A stretch of 64,000 nucleotides of DNA, from the NCBI GenBank assembly GCA_965662265.1, contig CBFIGX010000007.1, forward strand, positions 61,119 through 125,118, read 5' to 3'. Made by a program: the position numbers and the translations under genes. Source of the stretch: CBFIGX01 sp965662265 (GTDB lineage: Bacteria > Bacteroidota > Bacteroidia > Flavobacteriales > UBA7430). Of this stretch, positions 7,563 through 17,500 are shown in pieces. Every line of letters begins with the position of its first letter. Position 1 is the first letter of the stretch. Below the pieces are notes generated by a model, which was not told the origin of the DNA, made no database searches, and saw only the letters and a program-made list of their open reading frames with translations.

Positions 7563-7745
7563 ATGAAGCAATACGTTATAGAATCTTATCAAGAATTGAA
7601 AAATAAAGTTACTTGGCCAACTTGGACTCAGCTCCAATCTAGTAGTATATTAGTAGCTATATCTTCAGTGATTATTGCATTAATTATCGGATTGATGGAT
7701 GTGGGTTTTGATACCATTCTTGGTGAGTTTTATAAGATTTTCTAA
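7563..7745 (+). CDS. secE: Preprotein translocase subunit SecE
   Basis: SecE is the small subunit that clamps SecY in the protein-export channel of the inner membrane. This 60-aa protein has the conserved amphipathic helix with the signature YQELKNKVTWPTW (residues 9-21), then a single transmembrane segment (about 28-50). This is the short one-helix form. I chose ATG 7563, since an upstream in-frame TTG (7464) would run through the tRNA-Trp gene. It lies directly upstream of nusG, the near-universal arrangement. Confidence 0.95.
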   Translation: MKQYVIESYQELKNKVTWPTWTQLQSSSILVAISSVIIALIIGLMDVGFDTILGEFYKIF

Positions 7746-7765
7746 AACAGAAGAAAAGAATTCTG

Positions 7766-8317
7766 ATGACTGAGTTGAAGAAAAGATGGTATGTAGTGAG
7801 AGCTATTTCTGGTCAAGAAGCTAAAGTTAAGCTATATATTGAAAAAGAGATAGATCACTTAGGAATGCAAAATTATGTTGCCCAAGTACTGGTGCCAACA
7901 GAAAAAGTATACCAAGTTAGAAATGGCAAAAAGGTTAGTAAAGAAAGAAATTACTTTCCTGGATACGTTCTAATAGAAGCTGCTTTAGTAGGAGAAGTAG
8001 TCCATACAATTAAATCTATAACTGGAGTGATAGGTTTTTTAGGTGCAACTAAGGGAGGAGATCCTGTTCCCCTCAGATTAACAGAGGTAAACAGAATTTT
8101 AGGTAAAGTTGACGAATTAGCAGAATCTGAGGAGCTAATTAACGTTCCGTACGTTATTGGTGAGACAGTAAAAGTAATAGACGGTCCATTTAACGGATTT
8201 AATGGATTGATAGAAAAAATTGATGAAGATAAACGCAAGTTATTGGTTATGGTTAAAATTTTCGGAAGAAAAACACCTCTCGAACTTAACTTCATGCAAG
8301 TAGAAAAAGAATCATAA
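7766..8317 (+). CDS. nusG: Transcription termination/antitermination protein NusG
   Basis: NusG binds RNA polymerase and couples transcription to translation or to Rho. The 183-aa protein shows the NGN domain (KRWYVVRAISGQEAKVK at the start, FPGYVLIEA near residue 66) and the C-terminal KOW domain (GETVKVIDGPFNGFNGLIE, residues ~131-149). Length is normal. It sits 20 nt after secE and 86 nt before rplK. The gap before rplK has no exact promoter match. It contains an imperfect GGGT/ACCC pairing that could be part of an L1-binding leader, but I cannot show that. Confidence 0.97.
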   Translation: MTELKKRWYVVRAISGQEAKVKLYIEKEIDHLGMQNYVAQVLVPTEKVYQVRNGKKVSKERNYFPGYVLIEAALVGEVVHTIKSITGVIGFLGATKGGDPVPLRLTEVNRILGKVDELAESEELINVPYVIGETVKVIDGPFNGFNGLIEKIDEDKRKLLVMVKIFGRKTPLELNFMQVEKES

Positions 8318-8403
8318 TGATTTAAATGTTGATTTGGGGTGATAATAATATAATGCTTCCTAACCCTGAACAGATATTTACTAACTAGTATAAAAACAAC
8401 AAA

Positions 8404-8844
8404 ATGGCAAAAGAGATAGTTGGGCTCATTAAATTGCAAGTAAGAGGTGGTGCTGCAAACCCTTCGCCACCAGTAGGTCCTGCCTTGGGTGCGAAAGGTG
8501 TTAACATCATGGAGTTCTGTAAGCAATTTAACGCTCGTACGCAGGATAAAGCTGGTAAGGTACTTCCTGTCGCAATTACTGTTTACGCTGACAAGTCATT
8601 TGACTTTGTGATCAAGACGCCTCCAGCGGCTGTTCAATTATTGGAAGCAGCAAAAGTTAAAAAAGGTTCACCAGAATCAAACAGAAAAAAGGTAGCCAAG
8701 GTAACTTGGGATCAAGTACGTGCGATTGCTGAAGATAAAATGCCTGATTTAAATTGCTTTAAGGTGGAGTCTGCAATGAAAATGGTTGCTGGAACAGCAA
8801 GAAGTATGGGTATTACTGTAATAGGAGAATTTCCTTCTGCTTAA
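8404..8844 (+). CDS. rplK: 50S ribosomal protein uL11
   Basis: uL11 forms the GTPase-associated centre of the large subunit together with uL10 and bL12, and is needed for (p)ppGpp synthesis by ribosome-bound Rel. The 146-aa sequence contains the proline-rich NPSPPVGPALG loop near residues 21-31 and the C-terminal RNA-binding domain with AGTARSMGI near residue 129. It starts the rplK-rplA-rplJ-rplL set and lies 12 nt before rplA. Confidence 0.98.
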   Translation: MAKEIVGLIKLQVRGGAANPSPPVGPALGAKGVNIMEFCKQFNARTQDKAGKVLPVAITVYADKSFDFVIKTPPAAVQLLEAAKVKKGSPESNRKKVAKVTWDQVRAIAEDKMPDLNCFKVESAMKMVAGTARSMGITVIGEFPSA

Positions 8845-8856
8845 TCATATTTAGAC

Positions 8857-9546
8857 ATGGCAAAGCTTACTAAAAAACAAAAAAAAGTTGCTGCAAAATT
8901 TGATGTAGCAAAAGTATACAATGTATCTGAAGCGAGTTCAATCGTGAAAGACACTACATCTGCAAAATTTGATGCAAGTGTAGATTTAGCTATTCGTTTA
9001 GGAGTTGACCCACGTAAAGCCAATCAAATGGTTCGTGGTGTTGTAACACTCCCACACGGTACAGGAAAGGATATAAATGTGTTGGTTCTTTGTACTCCCG
9101 ACAAGGCTGAAGAGGCAAAGGCAGCAGGCGCTGATCATGTTGGGTTAGATGAATATATCGAGAAAATCAAAGGTGGTTGGACTGATGTAGACGTTATTAT
9201 TACAATGCCTAGTTGTATGGGTAAATTAGGTCCATTAGGTAGAGTTCTAGGTCCAAGAGGCTTAATGCCTAACCCTAAAACTGGTACCGTAACTATGGAT
9301 GTTGCAAAAGCTGTTACTGATGTAAAGGCTGGTAAAATTGACTTTAAAGTAGATAAGTATGGAATTATTCACGCTGGTGTTGCAAAGGCTTCTTTTGATG
9401 CAAACAAAATTGCAGACAATGCTAATGAATTAATCCAAACTATTGTTAAGTTAAAACCATCATCTGCAAAAGGCACGTATATCAAAAGTATTACAATGTC
9501 TAGTACGATGGGTGCTGGTGTGAAAGTTGACTTAAAGTCAATATAA
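8857..9546 (+). CDS. rplA: 50S ribosomal protein uL1
   Basis: uL1 binds 23S rRNA at the mobile L1 stalk and in many bacteria represses its own operon through the rplK leader. The 229-aa length is typical. Signatures are LPHGTGKD (residue ~66) and the conserved MPNPKTGTVT block (residue ~140). Basic N-terminus KLTKKQKKVAAKF is normal. Gaps to neighbours are short (12 and 30 nt). Confidence 0.98.
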   Translation: MAKLTKKQKKVAAKFDVAKVYNVSEASSIVKDTTSAKFDASVDLAIRLGVDPRKANQMVRGVVTLPHGTGKDINVLVLCTPDKAEEAKAAGADHVGLDEYIEKIKGGWTDVDVIITMPSCMGKLGPLGRVLGPRGLMPNPKTGTVTMDVAKAVTDVKAGKIDFKVDKYGIIHAGVAKASFDANKIADNANELIQTIVKLKPSSAKGTYIKSITMSSTMGAGVKVDLKSI

Positions 9547-9576
9547 TACTTAGCTAATCTAAAATACCTAAGGGTT

Positions 9577-10104
9577 ATGACAAGAGAAGAGAAAAAACAA
9601 GCAATCGATAAACTGACCGAATTATTAGCCGAAAGTAAGAATGTTTACTTAGCCGATATCTCCGGGATGGATTCTGATCAAACGAGCAAGTTACGTAGAC
9701 TATGCTTTAGTAAAGGTGTTACACTACAAGTAGTTAAGAACACGTTATTAAAGAAAGCTATGGAGTCTTGTGAAAAAGATTATAATGAACTGTATGATGT
9801 TCTTAAAGGTAATACATCAATGATGGTTTCGGAGACTTCAAATGCTCCAGCAAAAGCTATCACTGAATTTCTTAAGAAGAATAAAAATGCAGAAAAACCT
9901 TTATTTAAAGGTGCACATGTTGAGGAGTCTGTCTATACAGCTGATCAACTAAGCGTTCTAGAAAGTTTAAAGTCCAAAGAAGAGTTGATTGGAGAAATAA
10001 TTACGTTACTCCAATCTCCAGCCAAAAATGTTATTTCTGGCCTGAGTTCAGGAGGAAGTACTTTAGCTGGACTTATGAAGACTTTAGAAGAACGTGCACA
10101 ATAA
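9577..10104 (+). CDS. rplJ: 50S ribosomal protein uL10
   Basis: uL10 is the stalk base that anchors bL12 dimers. The 175-aa protein starts MTREEKKQAIDKLTELLAES and has VTLQVVKNTLLKKAM near residue 48, both standard. The C-terminal helix (GGSTLAGLMKTLEERAQ) is the bL12-binding region. The 30-nt gap to rplA is too short for a full classical L10 leader. A CTTAG/CTAAG pairing is possible there, but I give it little weight. Confidence 0.97.
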   Translation: MTREEKKQAIDKLTELLAESKNVYLADISGMDSDQTSKLRRLCFSKGVTLQVVKNTLLKKAMESCEKDYNELYDVLKGNTSMMVSETSNAPAKAITEFLKKNKNAEKPLFKGAHVEESVYTADQLSVLESLKSKEELIGEIITLLQSPAKNVISGLSSGGSTLAGLMKTLEERAQ

Positions 10105-10164
10105 ATTTGTACGCACTCTATTTCCATATAAATTAATTAAGAAACCAAATTAAAAAACATAATC

Positions 10165-10539
10165 ATGGCAGATTTGAAAGAGTTCGCTGAACAATTGGTT
10201 AACCTAACAGTGAAAGAAGTTAACGAATTAGCAACAATATTAAAAGATGAATACGGTATCGAACCAGCAGCTGCGGCTGTTGCTGTAGCAGGAGCTCCTG
10301 CTGCTGGAGGAGACTCTAGCGAAGAGCAAACTGAATTCGATGTAATTCTTAAAGCAGCAGGTAGCTCTAAGTTAGCTGTTGTAAAACTAGTTAAAGAATT
10401 AACTGGTGCTGGCCTAAAAGAAGCGAAAGGAATCGTTGATAGCGCTCCAGCTCCATTAAAAGAAGGTATTGCTAAAGATGAAGCGGAAGCTCTTAAAGCT
10501 CAATTAGAAGCTGCAGGTGCTGAAGTAGAGTTGAAGTAA
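10165..10539 (+). CDS. rplL: 50S ribosomal protein bL12 (L7/L12)
   Basis: bL12 forms the flexible stalk that recruits translation GTPases. The 124-aa protein has the N-terminal dimerisation segment (LKEFAEQLVNLTVKEVNELA), an alanine-rich hinge (residues ~34-48) and the C-terminal domain ending LEAAGAEVELK. The factor-binding surface KLAVVKLVKELTGAGLKEAK is intact. It is followed by a perfect inverted repeat before rpoB. Confidence 0.98.
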   Translation: MADLKEFAEQLVNLTVKEVNELATILKDEYGIEPAAAAVAVAGAPAAGGDSSEEQTEFDVILKAAGSSKLAVVKLVKELTGAGLKEAKGIVDSAPAPLKEGIAKDEAEALKAQLEAAGAEVELK

Positions 10540-10562
10540 TATTTTTTACTTAAAATACTCAA

Positions 10563-10600
10563 GGTTTAGACTTCTGAACTTAAGTTCAGAAGTCTAAGCC
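10563..10600 (+). promoter_or_regulatory. rplL-rpoB intercistronic attenuator-like hairpin
   Basis: Positions 10567-10581 and 10582-10596 form a perfect 15+15-nt inverted repeat, extended to 10563-10600 with one G-T wobble. It is followed by CTTTTGTGCTTTT, a broken U-tract. E. coli has a partial terminator and an RNase III site at the same place. Here the weak U-tract suggests partial termination or RNA processing. Confidence 0.7.
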
Positions 10601-10650
10601 CTTTTGTGCTTTTGAATAGTCCACTTATTTTTCATTAAAATTTTTGTCCA

Positions 10651-13600
10651 TTGGCTCAGACAAAATCAAACGAAAGAATCAGTTTTGCTTCCATCAAGTC
10701 GCAACTACAATATCCAGATTTCCTAGATATTCAGTTGAAGTCATTTGAGGATTTTTTCCAATTGGAAACAAAATCTGAAGACCGCGAAAACGAAGGTCTG
10801 TTTAAAGTATTTAGTGAAAACTTCCCAATATCAGATACGAGGAATAACTTCGTACTAGAGTTCTTGGATTACTTTGTTGATCCACCACGTTATGAACTTG
10901 ACGAATGTATTGAGAGAGGTTTAACATTTAGTGTTCCACTTAAAGCTAGATTAAAGCTTTACTGTACAGACCCTGAACACGAAGACTTTGAAACTATTGT
11001 TCAAGATGTGTATCTTGGAACTATACCATACATGACTCCTAGAGGTACCTTTGTGATCAATGGTGCAGAGCGTGTTTGTGTTTCTCAGTTACACCGATCA
11101 CCTGGTGTATTCTTCGGTCAGAGTTACCACGCTAACGGAACAAAGCTATATTCTGCTAGGGTAATACCTTTCAAAGGTTCTTGGATAGAATTTGCAACAG
11201 ACATCAATGCAGTTATGTATGCTTACATCGACCGTAAGAAGAAGTTACCTGTAACTACTCTTCTTCGTGCAATGGGCTACGAAAGGGATAAAGACATACT
11301 AGAAATCTTTGACCTTGCAGAAGAAGTGAAAGTAAGTAAAGCAGGGCTCAAGAGAGTTTTAGGTCGTAAGCTTGTTGCTCGTGTACTTAGAACTTGGTTT
11401 GAGGATTTCGTTGATGAGGACACAGGAGAAGTGGTATCCATAGAACGAAATGAAGTTGTTTTAGATCGTGATACAATCCTTGAGAAAGAACATATAGCGG
11501 TTATAGTTGAATCAGATGTTAAGACAATTCTTCTTCATAAAGAAAATGCTGAAGCATCCGAATTCGCTATTATTCACAATACATTACAAAAAGATCCTAC
11601 TAATTCAGAAAAAGAAGCTGTAGAGCATATTTACAGACAACTTCGTAATGCCGAGCCGCCAGATGAAGAAACAGCAAGAGGTATTATCGATAAATTATTC
11701 TTCTCTGAAACTAGATATAGCTTAGGTGAAGTAGGTCGTTACAGGATTAACAAGAAATTAAATCTAGACCTAGGGCTTGACGAAGCTACTCTAACTAAAG
11801 TAGACATAATACTTATTATTAAATACTTGATTGAATTAGTAAACTCTAAGGCTGAGGTGGATGATATTGACCACTTAAGTAATCGTAGAGTTCGTACGGT
11901 AGGTGAACAATTAAACAATCAGTTTGGTGTTGGTTTAGCGCGTATGGCAAGAACTATTCGTGAGCGTATGAATGTTCGTGACAACGAAGTGTTTACTCCA
12001 ATTGATTTGATTAATGCGAAGACTCTGTCATCAGTAATTAATTCATTCTTTGGTACCAACCAACTTTCTCAGTTTATGGACCAAACAAATCCATTAGCTG
12101 AAATTACTCATAAAAGACGTCTTTCAGCTCTAGGACCAGGAGGTTTATCAAGAGAGAGAGCTGGATTTGAGGTTCGTGATGTTCACTACACTCACTATGG
12201 CCGATTATGTCCTATTGAAACACCTGAAGGACCAAATATTGGTCTTATTTCTTCACTTTGTGTCTTTGCCAAAGTGAATAAAATGGGATTCATAGAAACA
12301 CCTTATAGAAGCGTTGTTGATGGGGTTGTAGACTTGAAGAATCCACCAGCATATCTTAGCGCCGAAGAAGAAGAAGAAAAAATCATTGCTCAGGCTAATG
12401 CTCCTGTTAATGCCAATGGTTCTTTTGATTCCGAAATGGTAAAAGCTCGTGATAAAGGAGACTACCCTGTTATAGAGCCAAACAAATTAGAGTACATGGA
12501 TGTTGCTCCTAATCAGATATCATCTATTTCAGCATCATTAATTCCATTTTTAGAGCACGATGATGCAAACCGTGCTTTAATGGGGTCTAACATGATGCGT
12601 CAGGCAGTTCCATTAATGAAACCTGAAGCTCCAATTGTGGGTACTGGACTTGAATCTAGGGTTGCTTCTGACTCTCGTGTTCTAGTTAATGCAAAAGGTC
12701 CAGGTATAGTGGAGTATGTGGATGCGGACAAAATTATTATTAAATACGATAGAACTGAGGATCAAGCACTGGTAAGTTTTGATGATGATTCTGTAACCTA
12801 TAAGTTAACCAAATTCCAAAAAACCAATCAAGGTACTAGTATCAATATTCGTCCTATTGTAATGGAGGGAGATCGTGTTACTACTGGTCAAGTTTTAACT
12901 GAAGGTTATGCTACACAAAATGGTGAGCTAGCACTTGGTAAAAATATGAAAGTGGCATTCATGCCATGGAATGGTTATAACTTTGAGGACGCCATTGTAA
13001 TTTCTGAACGTGTTGTTCGTGAAGATATATTTACTTCCATACACATTGATGAATATACACTTGATGTTCGTGAAACAAAATTAGGCTCTGAAGAACTTAC
13101 TCCTGACATACCTAACGTATCTGAAGAAGCTACTAAAGACTTAGATGAAAACGGACTCATTAGAATAGGTGCTCATATAAAACCTGGCGACATACTTATT
13201 GGTAAGATTACACCAAAAGGAGAGTCTGACCCTTCACCAGAAGAAAAGTTATTAAGAGCAATATTTGGCGATAAAGCTGGTGATGTTAAAGACGCTTCAT
13301 TAAAAGCATCTCCATCACTTCATGGGGTTGTTCTTGCTAAGAAATTATTTGCAAGAGCAATTAAAGATAAAAAATCTAGACAAGCAGATAAGGAAATTGT
13401 TCTTGATTTAGAAGAAGAATTTTCTGCAAATGCTAGTGCCCTCAAAACTAAGTTGATAGAGAAATTAATCACTATTGTTTCTGGAAAAACCTGTCAAGGT
13501 GTTGTTAATGAATTGGGTGAAGTGGTTATTCCAAAGAGTAAGAAGTTTACGCAAAAACTACTTAACTCTATCGAAGATTACTCTATCATTTCTACAGATG

Positions 13601-14463
13601 GTTGGACTACCGACAAATCAAAGAACCTTTTGGTAAACAACTTAATACATAATTATAATATTAAGTTAAACGACTTAAAAGGTACTTTAAGGCGTAGGAA
13701 GTTTACACTTTCAGTTGGTGATGAATTGCCAGCGGGAATTTTAAAACTTGCCAAAGTTTATATCGCTAAAAAGCGAAAACTTAAAGTTGGTGATAAAATG
13801 GCTGGTCGTCACGGAAATAAAGGTATTGTTGCACGTATCGTAAGAGACGCAGACATGCCATTCCTTGAAGACGGAACACCTGTAGATATAGTTCTAAATC
13901 CGCTAGGTGTACCTTCTCGTATGAATATTGGACAGATTTACGAAACTGTTTTAGGATGGGCAGGCCAGAAATTAGGCAAAACCTATGCTACCCCTATCTT
14001 TGATGGTGCTTCATTAGACGAGATTACTGAACTTACAAATAAAGCAGGAATCCCTCAATATGGACACACTTATCTATATGATGGTGGTACTGGAGAGCGT
14101 TTCGATCAAGCTGCAACTGTTGGCGTTATTTATATGCTTAAACTAGGGCACATGGTAGACGATAAGATGCACGCTCGTTCTATAGGACCTTACTCATTAA
14201 TAACACAACAACCATTAGGTGGTAAAGCACAATTTGGTGGTCAGCGTTTTGGTGAGATGGAAGTATGGGCACTTGAGGCATATGGTGCTTCTAATATACT
14301 TCGCGAAATTCTAACCGTAAAGTCTGACGACGTTATAGGTAGAGCTAAGACTTACGAGTCTATCGTTAAAGGTAAAGTAATGCCTGAACCAGGACTTCCT
14401 GAATCATTCAATGTATTATTACATGAATTGAAAGGTTTAGGATTGAAGATCAGTTTACAATAA
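10651..14463 (+). CDS. rpoB: RNA polymerase beta subunit
   Basis: RpoB forms one half of the RNA polymerase active-site cleft. The 1270-aa length matches Bacteroidota RpoB. The rifampicin region is visible at residues ~466-500 (TNQLSQFMDQTNPL and HKRRLSALGPGG). It carries the usual sensitive-type residues at the D, H and S hotspots, so no rifampicin mutation is evident. The C-terminal part has GNKG, SRMNIGQ and GGKAQFGGQRFGEMEVWALE. The start codon must be TTG 10651, because a TAA stop lies 15 nt upstream in frame and no ATG fits the conserved N-terminus (ERISFASIKSQ). Confidence 0.99.
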   Translation: MAQTKSNERISFASIKSQLQYPDFLDIQLKSFEDFFQLETKSEDRENEGLFKVFSENFPISDTRNNFVLEFLDYFVDPPRYELDECIERGLTFSVPLKARLKLYCTDPEHEDFETIVQDVYLGTIPYMTPRGTFVINGAERVCVSQLHRSPGVFFGQSYHANGTKLYSARVIPFKGSWIEFATDINAVMYAYIDRKKKLPVTTLLRAMGYERDKDILEIFDLAEEVKVSKAGLKRVLGRKLVARVLRTWFEDFVDEDTGEVVSIERNEVVLDRDTILEKEHIAVIVESDVKTILLHKENAEASEFAIIHNTLQKDPTNSEKEAVEHIYRQLRNAEPPDEETARGIIDKLFFSETRYSLGEVGRYRINKKLNLDLGLDEATLTKVDIILIIKYLIELVNSKAEVDDIDHLSNRRVRTVGEQLNNQFGVGLARMARTIRERMNVRDNEVFTPIDLINAKTLSSVINSFFGTNQLSQFMDQTNPLAEITHKRRLSALGPGGLSRERAGFEVRDVHYTHYGRLCPIETPEGPNIGLISSLCVFAKVNKMGFIETPYRSVVDGVVDLKNPPAYLSAEEEEEKIIAQANAPVNANGSFDSEMVKARDKGDYPVIEPNKLEYMDVAPNQISSISASLIPFLEHDDANRALMGSNMMRQAVPLMKPEAPIVGTGLESRVASDSRVLVNAKGPGIVEYVDADKIIIKYDRTEDQALVSFDDDSVTYKLTKFQKTNQGTSINIRPIVMEGDRVTTGQVLTEGYATQNGELALGKNMKVAFMPWNGYNFEDAIVISERVVREDIFTSIHIDEYTLDVRETKLGSEELTPDIPNVSEEATKDLDENGLIRIGAHIKPGDILIGKITPKGESDPSPEEKLLRAIFGDKAGDVKDASLKASPSLHGVVLAKKLFARAIKDKKSRQADKEIVLDLEEEFSANASALKTKLIEKLITIVSGKTCQGVVNELGEVVIPKSKKFTQKLLNSIEDYSIISTDGWTTDKSKNLLVNNLIHNYNIKLNDLKGTLRRRKFTLSVGDELPAGILKLAKVYIAKKRKLKVGDKMAGRHGNKGIVARIVRDADMPFLEDGTPVDIVLNPLGVPSRMNIGQIYETVLGWAGQKLGKTYATPIFDGASLDEITELTNKAGIPQYGHTYLYDGGTGERFDQAATVGVIYMLKLGHMVDDKMHARSIGPYSLITQQPLGGKAQFGGQRFGEMEVWALEAYGASNILREILTVKSDDVIGRAKTYESIVKGKVMPEPGLPESFNVLLHELKGLGLKISLQ

Positions 14464-14474
14464 GTTATTTCAGA

Positions 14475-14496
14475 AGGAGTGTCTTATGACACTCCT
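14475..14496 (+). other. rpoB-rpoC intercistronic hairpin
   Basis: A perfect 9-bp stem AGGAGTGTC (14475-14483) / GACACTCCT (14488-14496) has a TTAT loop. There is no T-tract, so it is not a terminator. The 5' arm holds AAGGAG and the loop starts an ATG (14486), which opens a 19-codon frame overlapping rpoC. Confidence 0.75.
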
Positions 14497-14545
14497 AATT
14501 AAAACATTAATTTCTTCAGGATATGGCTATGAGAAGAAAAGATAA
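14486..14545 (+). CDS. Possible 19-codon leader ORF overlapping rpoC
   Basis: ATG 14486 stands 6 nt after AGGAG (14475-14479), a good Shine-Dalgarno arrangement. The frame encodes MTLLIKTLISSGYGYEKKR and stops at 14543-14545, inside rpoC in a different frame. Both the ribosome-binding site and the start are inside the hairpin 14475-14496. I see no family for the peptide. It may be a translation-coupling element or chance. Confidence 0.25.
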   Translation: MTLLIKTLISSGYGYEKKR

Positions 14546-17500
14546 TACTCCGCAGCAAAAAAGCTTTTCTAATATTACAATTAGTTTAGCATCACCAGAA
14601 TTTATTCTGGAAGAGTCTAGTGGTGAGGTCTTAAAACCCGAAACAATCAACTACCGTACTTATAAACCAGAACGTGACGGATTATTCTGTGAGCGTATTT
14701 TTGGACCGGTAAAAGATTATGAATGTCATTGTGGTAAATACAAACGTATCCGCTATAGAGGTATTGTTTGTGACCGTTGTGGCGTTGAAGTAACTGAAAA
14801 GAAAGTTCGTAGAGAGCGCATGGGGCATATTAACCTTGTTGTTCCAGTAGCGCACATTTGGTACTTCCGATCACTTCCTAATAAAATTGGTTATCTATTA
14901 GGTTTGCCTACTAAGAAACTAGATATGATTATCTACTACGAGCGCTATGTAGTTGTCCAAGCTGGTGGTGCAGTAGATAATGAAGGAACACCTCTAGAAT
15001 ATCTACAGTTTTTAACTGAAGAGGAATATCTAGACGCACTAGAACGTCTTCCTCGTGAGAATCAGTACTTAGAAGATAAAGATCCAAATAAATTCATTGC
15101 TAAGATGGGTGCAGAGGCTCTAGAAGCTTTATTGTCCAGATTAGATCTTGATGAATTGTCTTATTCTCTCAGACACAAAGCAAATACCGAAACATCTCAA
15201 CAAAGAAAAACGGAAGCGTTGAAACGTCTTCATGTTGTTGAGGCTTTCCGAGATGCCAATACACGAATTGAAAATAAGCCAGAGTGGATGGTTATGAAAG
15301 TTGTTCCTGTAATTCCGCCAGAATTAAGACCTCTTGTACCTCTTGATGGTGGTAGATTTGCTACATCAGACCTTAACGATCTATACCGTCGTGTAATTAT
15401 ACGTAATAATCGACTAAAGAGACTTATTGAAATTAAAGCTCCAGAAGTAATTTTACGTAATGAAAAACGTATGCTTCAAGAGTCCGTAGATTCTTTATTA
15501 GATAATACGCGTAAGGCATCAGCTGTAAAAACTGAATCTAATCGTGCACTTAAGTCGCTTTCAGATTCACTTAAAGGTAAACAAGGACGTTTCCGTCAAA
15601 ACTTATTAGGAAAGCGTGTTGATTATTCTGCACGTTCCGTAATTGTTGTCGGACCTACACTACAATTATCTGAATGTGGGATTCCTAAGAATATGGCAGC
15701 AGAACTTTACAAACCATTTATCGTTCGTAAATTAATTGAAAGAGGTATTGTGAAGACTGTTAAGTCTGCAAAGAAAATTATAGACAAAAAAGATCCTGTA
15801 GTTTGGGATATCTTAGAGAATGTGATCAAAGGACATCCGGTACTTCTTAACCGTGCTCCAACGCTTCACAGACTTGGTATTCAGGCTTTTCAGCCTAAAC
15901 TTATTGAAGGTAAAGCTATTCAGTTACATCCATTAGCTTGTACCGCTTTTAATGCTGATTTTGATGGTGACCAAATGGCGGTTCACTTACCTTTGAGTCC
16001 AGCAGCAATACTAGAAGCACAGTTATTAATGTTGGGATCTCATAATATCCTTAACCCTGCCAATGGTGCTCCTATTACAGTACCTTCTCAGGATATGGTT
16101 TTGGGTCTTTATTATATGACTAAGCCTCGTAAAACTGACAAGCAAAAAGTAATTATTGGTCAAGGTTTAACTTTCTACTCTTCAGAAGAGGTGCGTATCG
16201 CATTTAATGAGAAGAAAGCTGAGCTTAATGCCGTCATCAAAGTCAGGACTTCTGTAAAAGAGGGCGATCAACTCGTTACCAAACTTATTGAAACTACCAT
16301 TGGTAGAGTGTTGTTTAACGATGTGGTTCCTGAAACAGTAGGCTTTATAAATGAAACTCTTACTAAAAAAGCTCTAAGAAATATTATTGGTAAAATTCTA
16401 AAGGAAACAGATATTCCAACTACTGCTAAGTTCTTAGACGACATGAAACTTTTGGGATACAAGATGGCCTTTAAAGGCGGATTGTCATTCTCTTTAGGTG
16501 ATATTATTGTGCCAGATCATAAAGATGTTATGATTGAAAGTGCGAAGGGGCAAGTAGCTTCGATTACTGACAGTTATAACATGGGTCTAATCACTAATAA
16601 TGAACGTTACAACCAAGTAATTGATGTCTGGACCAAGACAAATTCTGAACTTACTGAGCACGCTATGAATCGTTTGATCAATGATCAACAAGGATTTAAC
16701 TCTGTATACATGATGCTTGATTCTGGTGCTCGTGGTTCTAAAGAACAAATTCGTCAGTTGTCTGGTATGCGTGGTCTTATGGCCAAGCCTCAGAAATCTG
16801 CTTCTTCTGGTGGAGCAATTATCGAAAACCCGATTACCTCCAACTTTAAAGAAGGCCTTTCTATTCTTGAGTACTTCATTTCTACACACGGTGCTCGTAA
16901 AGGTCTTGCCGATACTGCCCTCAAAACCGCCGATGCCGGTTATCTAACACGTAGACTAGTAGACGTAGCACAAGACGTGATTATATCTGAAGTTGACTGT
17001 GGTACTTTAAGAGGACTTCAAGGTGTTGCTTTAAAGAAGAACGAAGATATCGTTGAATCTTTATCAGAACGTATTATCGGTAGAACTTCACTTCATGACG
17101 TGATACACCCATTAACAGGTAGCTTAATTGTTGCTTCTGGTGAAGAGATTACTGAGTTGATAGCTGCAGAAATTGAAGAGTCTCCTATCGAGATGGTAGA
17201 GATTCGATCAGCATTAACATGTGAAACAAAGAGAGGTATCTGTTCTAAGTGTTATGGGCGTAACCTTGCTACAAACCGCATGGCTGGAGAAGGTGAAGCT
17301 GTAGGTGTAGTTGCTGCTCAATCTATTGGTGAGCCTGGTACACAGTTAACTCTTCGTACTTTCCACGTTGGAGGTACTGCATCTAATACTGCTGAAGAAT
17401 CAAGATTAACAGCCAAGTTTGATGGTATCCTTGAAATAGAGGAACTAAGAACTGTTACTGGCCCAGATGCAGAAGGAAAAGATTCTATTATTGTTATTGG

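Noticed and set aside
8318..8403. rplK leader as an L1-binding autoregulatory site
   Set aside because: Only a short GGGT/ACCC pairing is visible; the L1 site consensus could not be matched with confidence.
7951..8526. Long 191-aa minus-strand frame over nusG and rplK
   Set aside because: It is antisense to two firm genes, matches no family and has no start signals.
14475..14496. rpoB-rpoC hairpin as a terminator
   Set aside because: No T-tract follows, and rpoC must be transcribed with rpoB.
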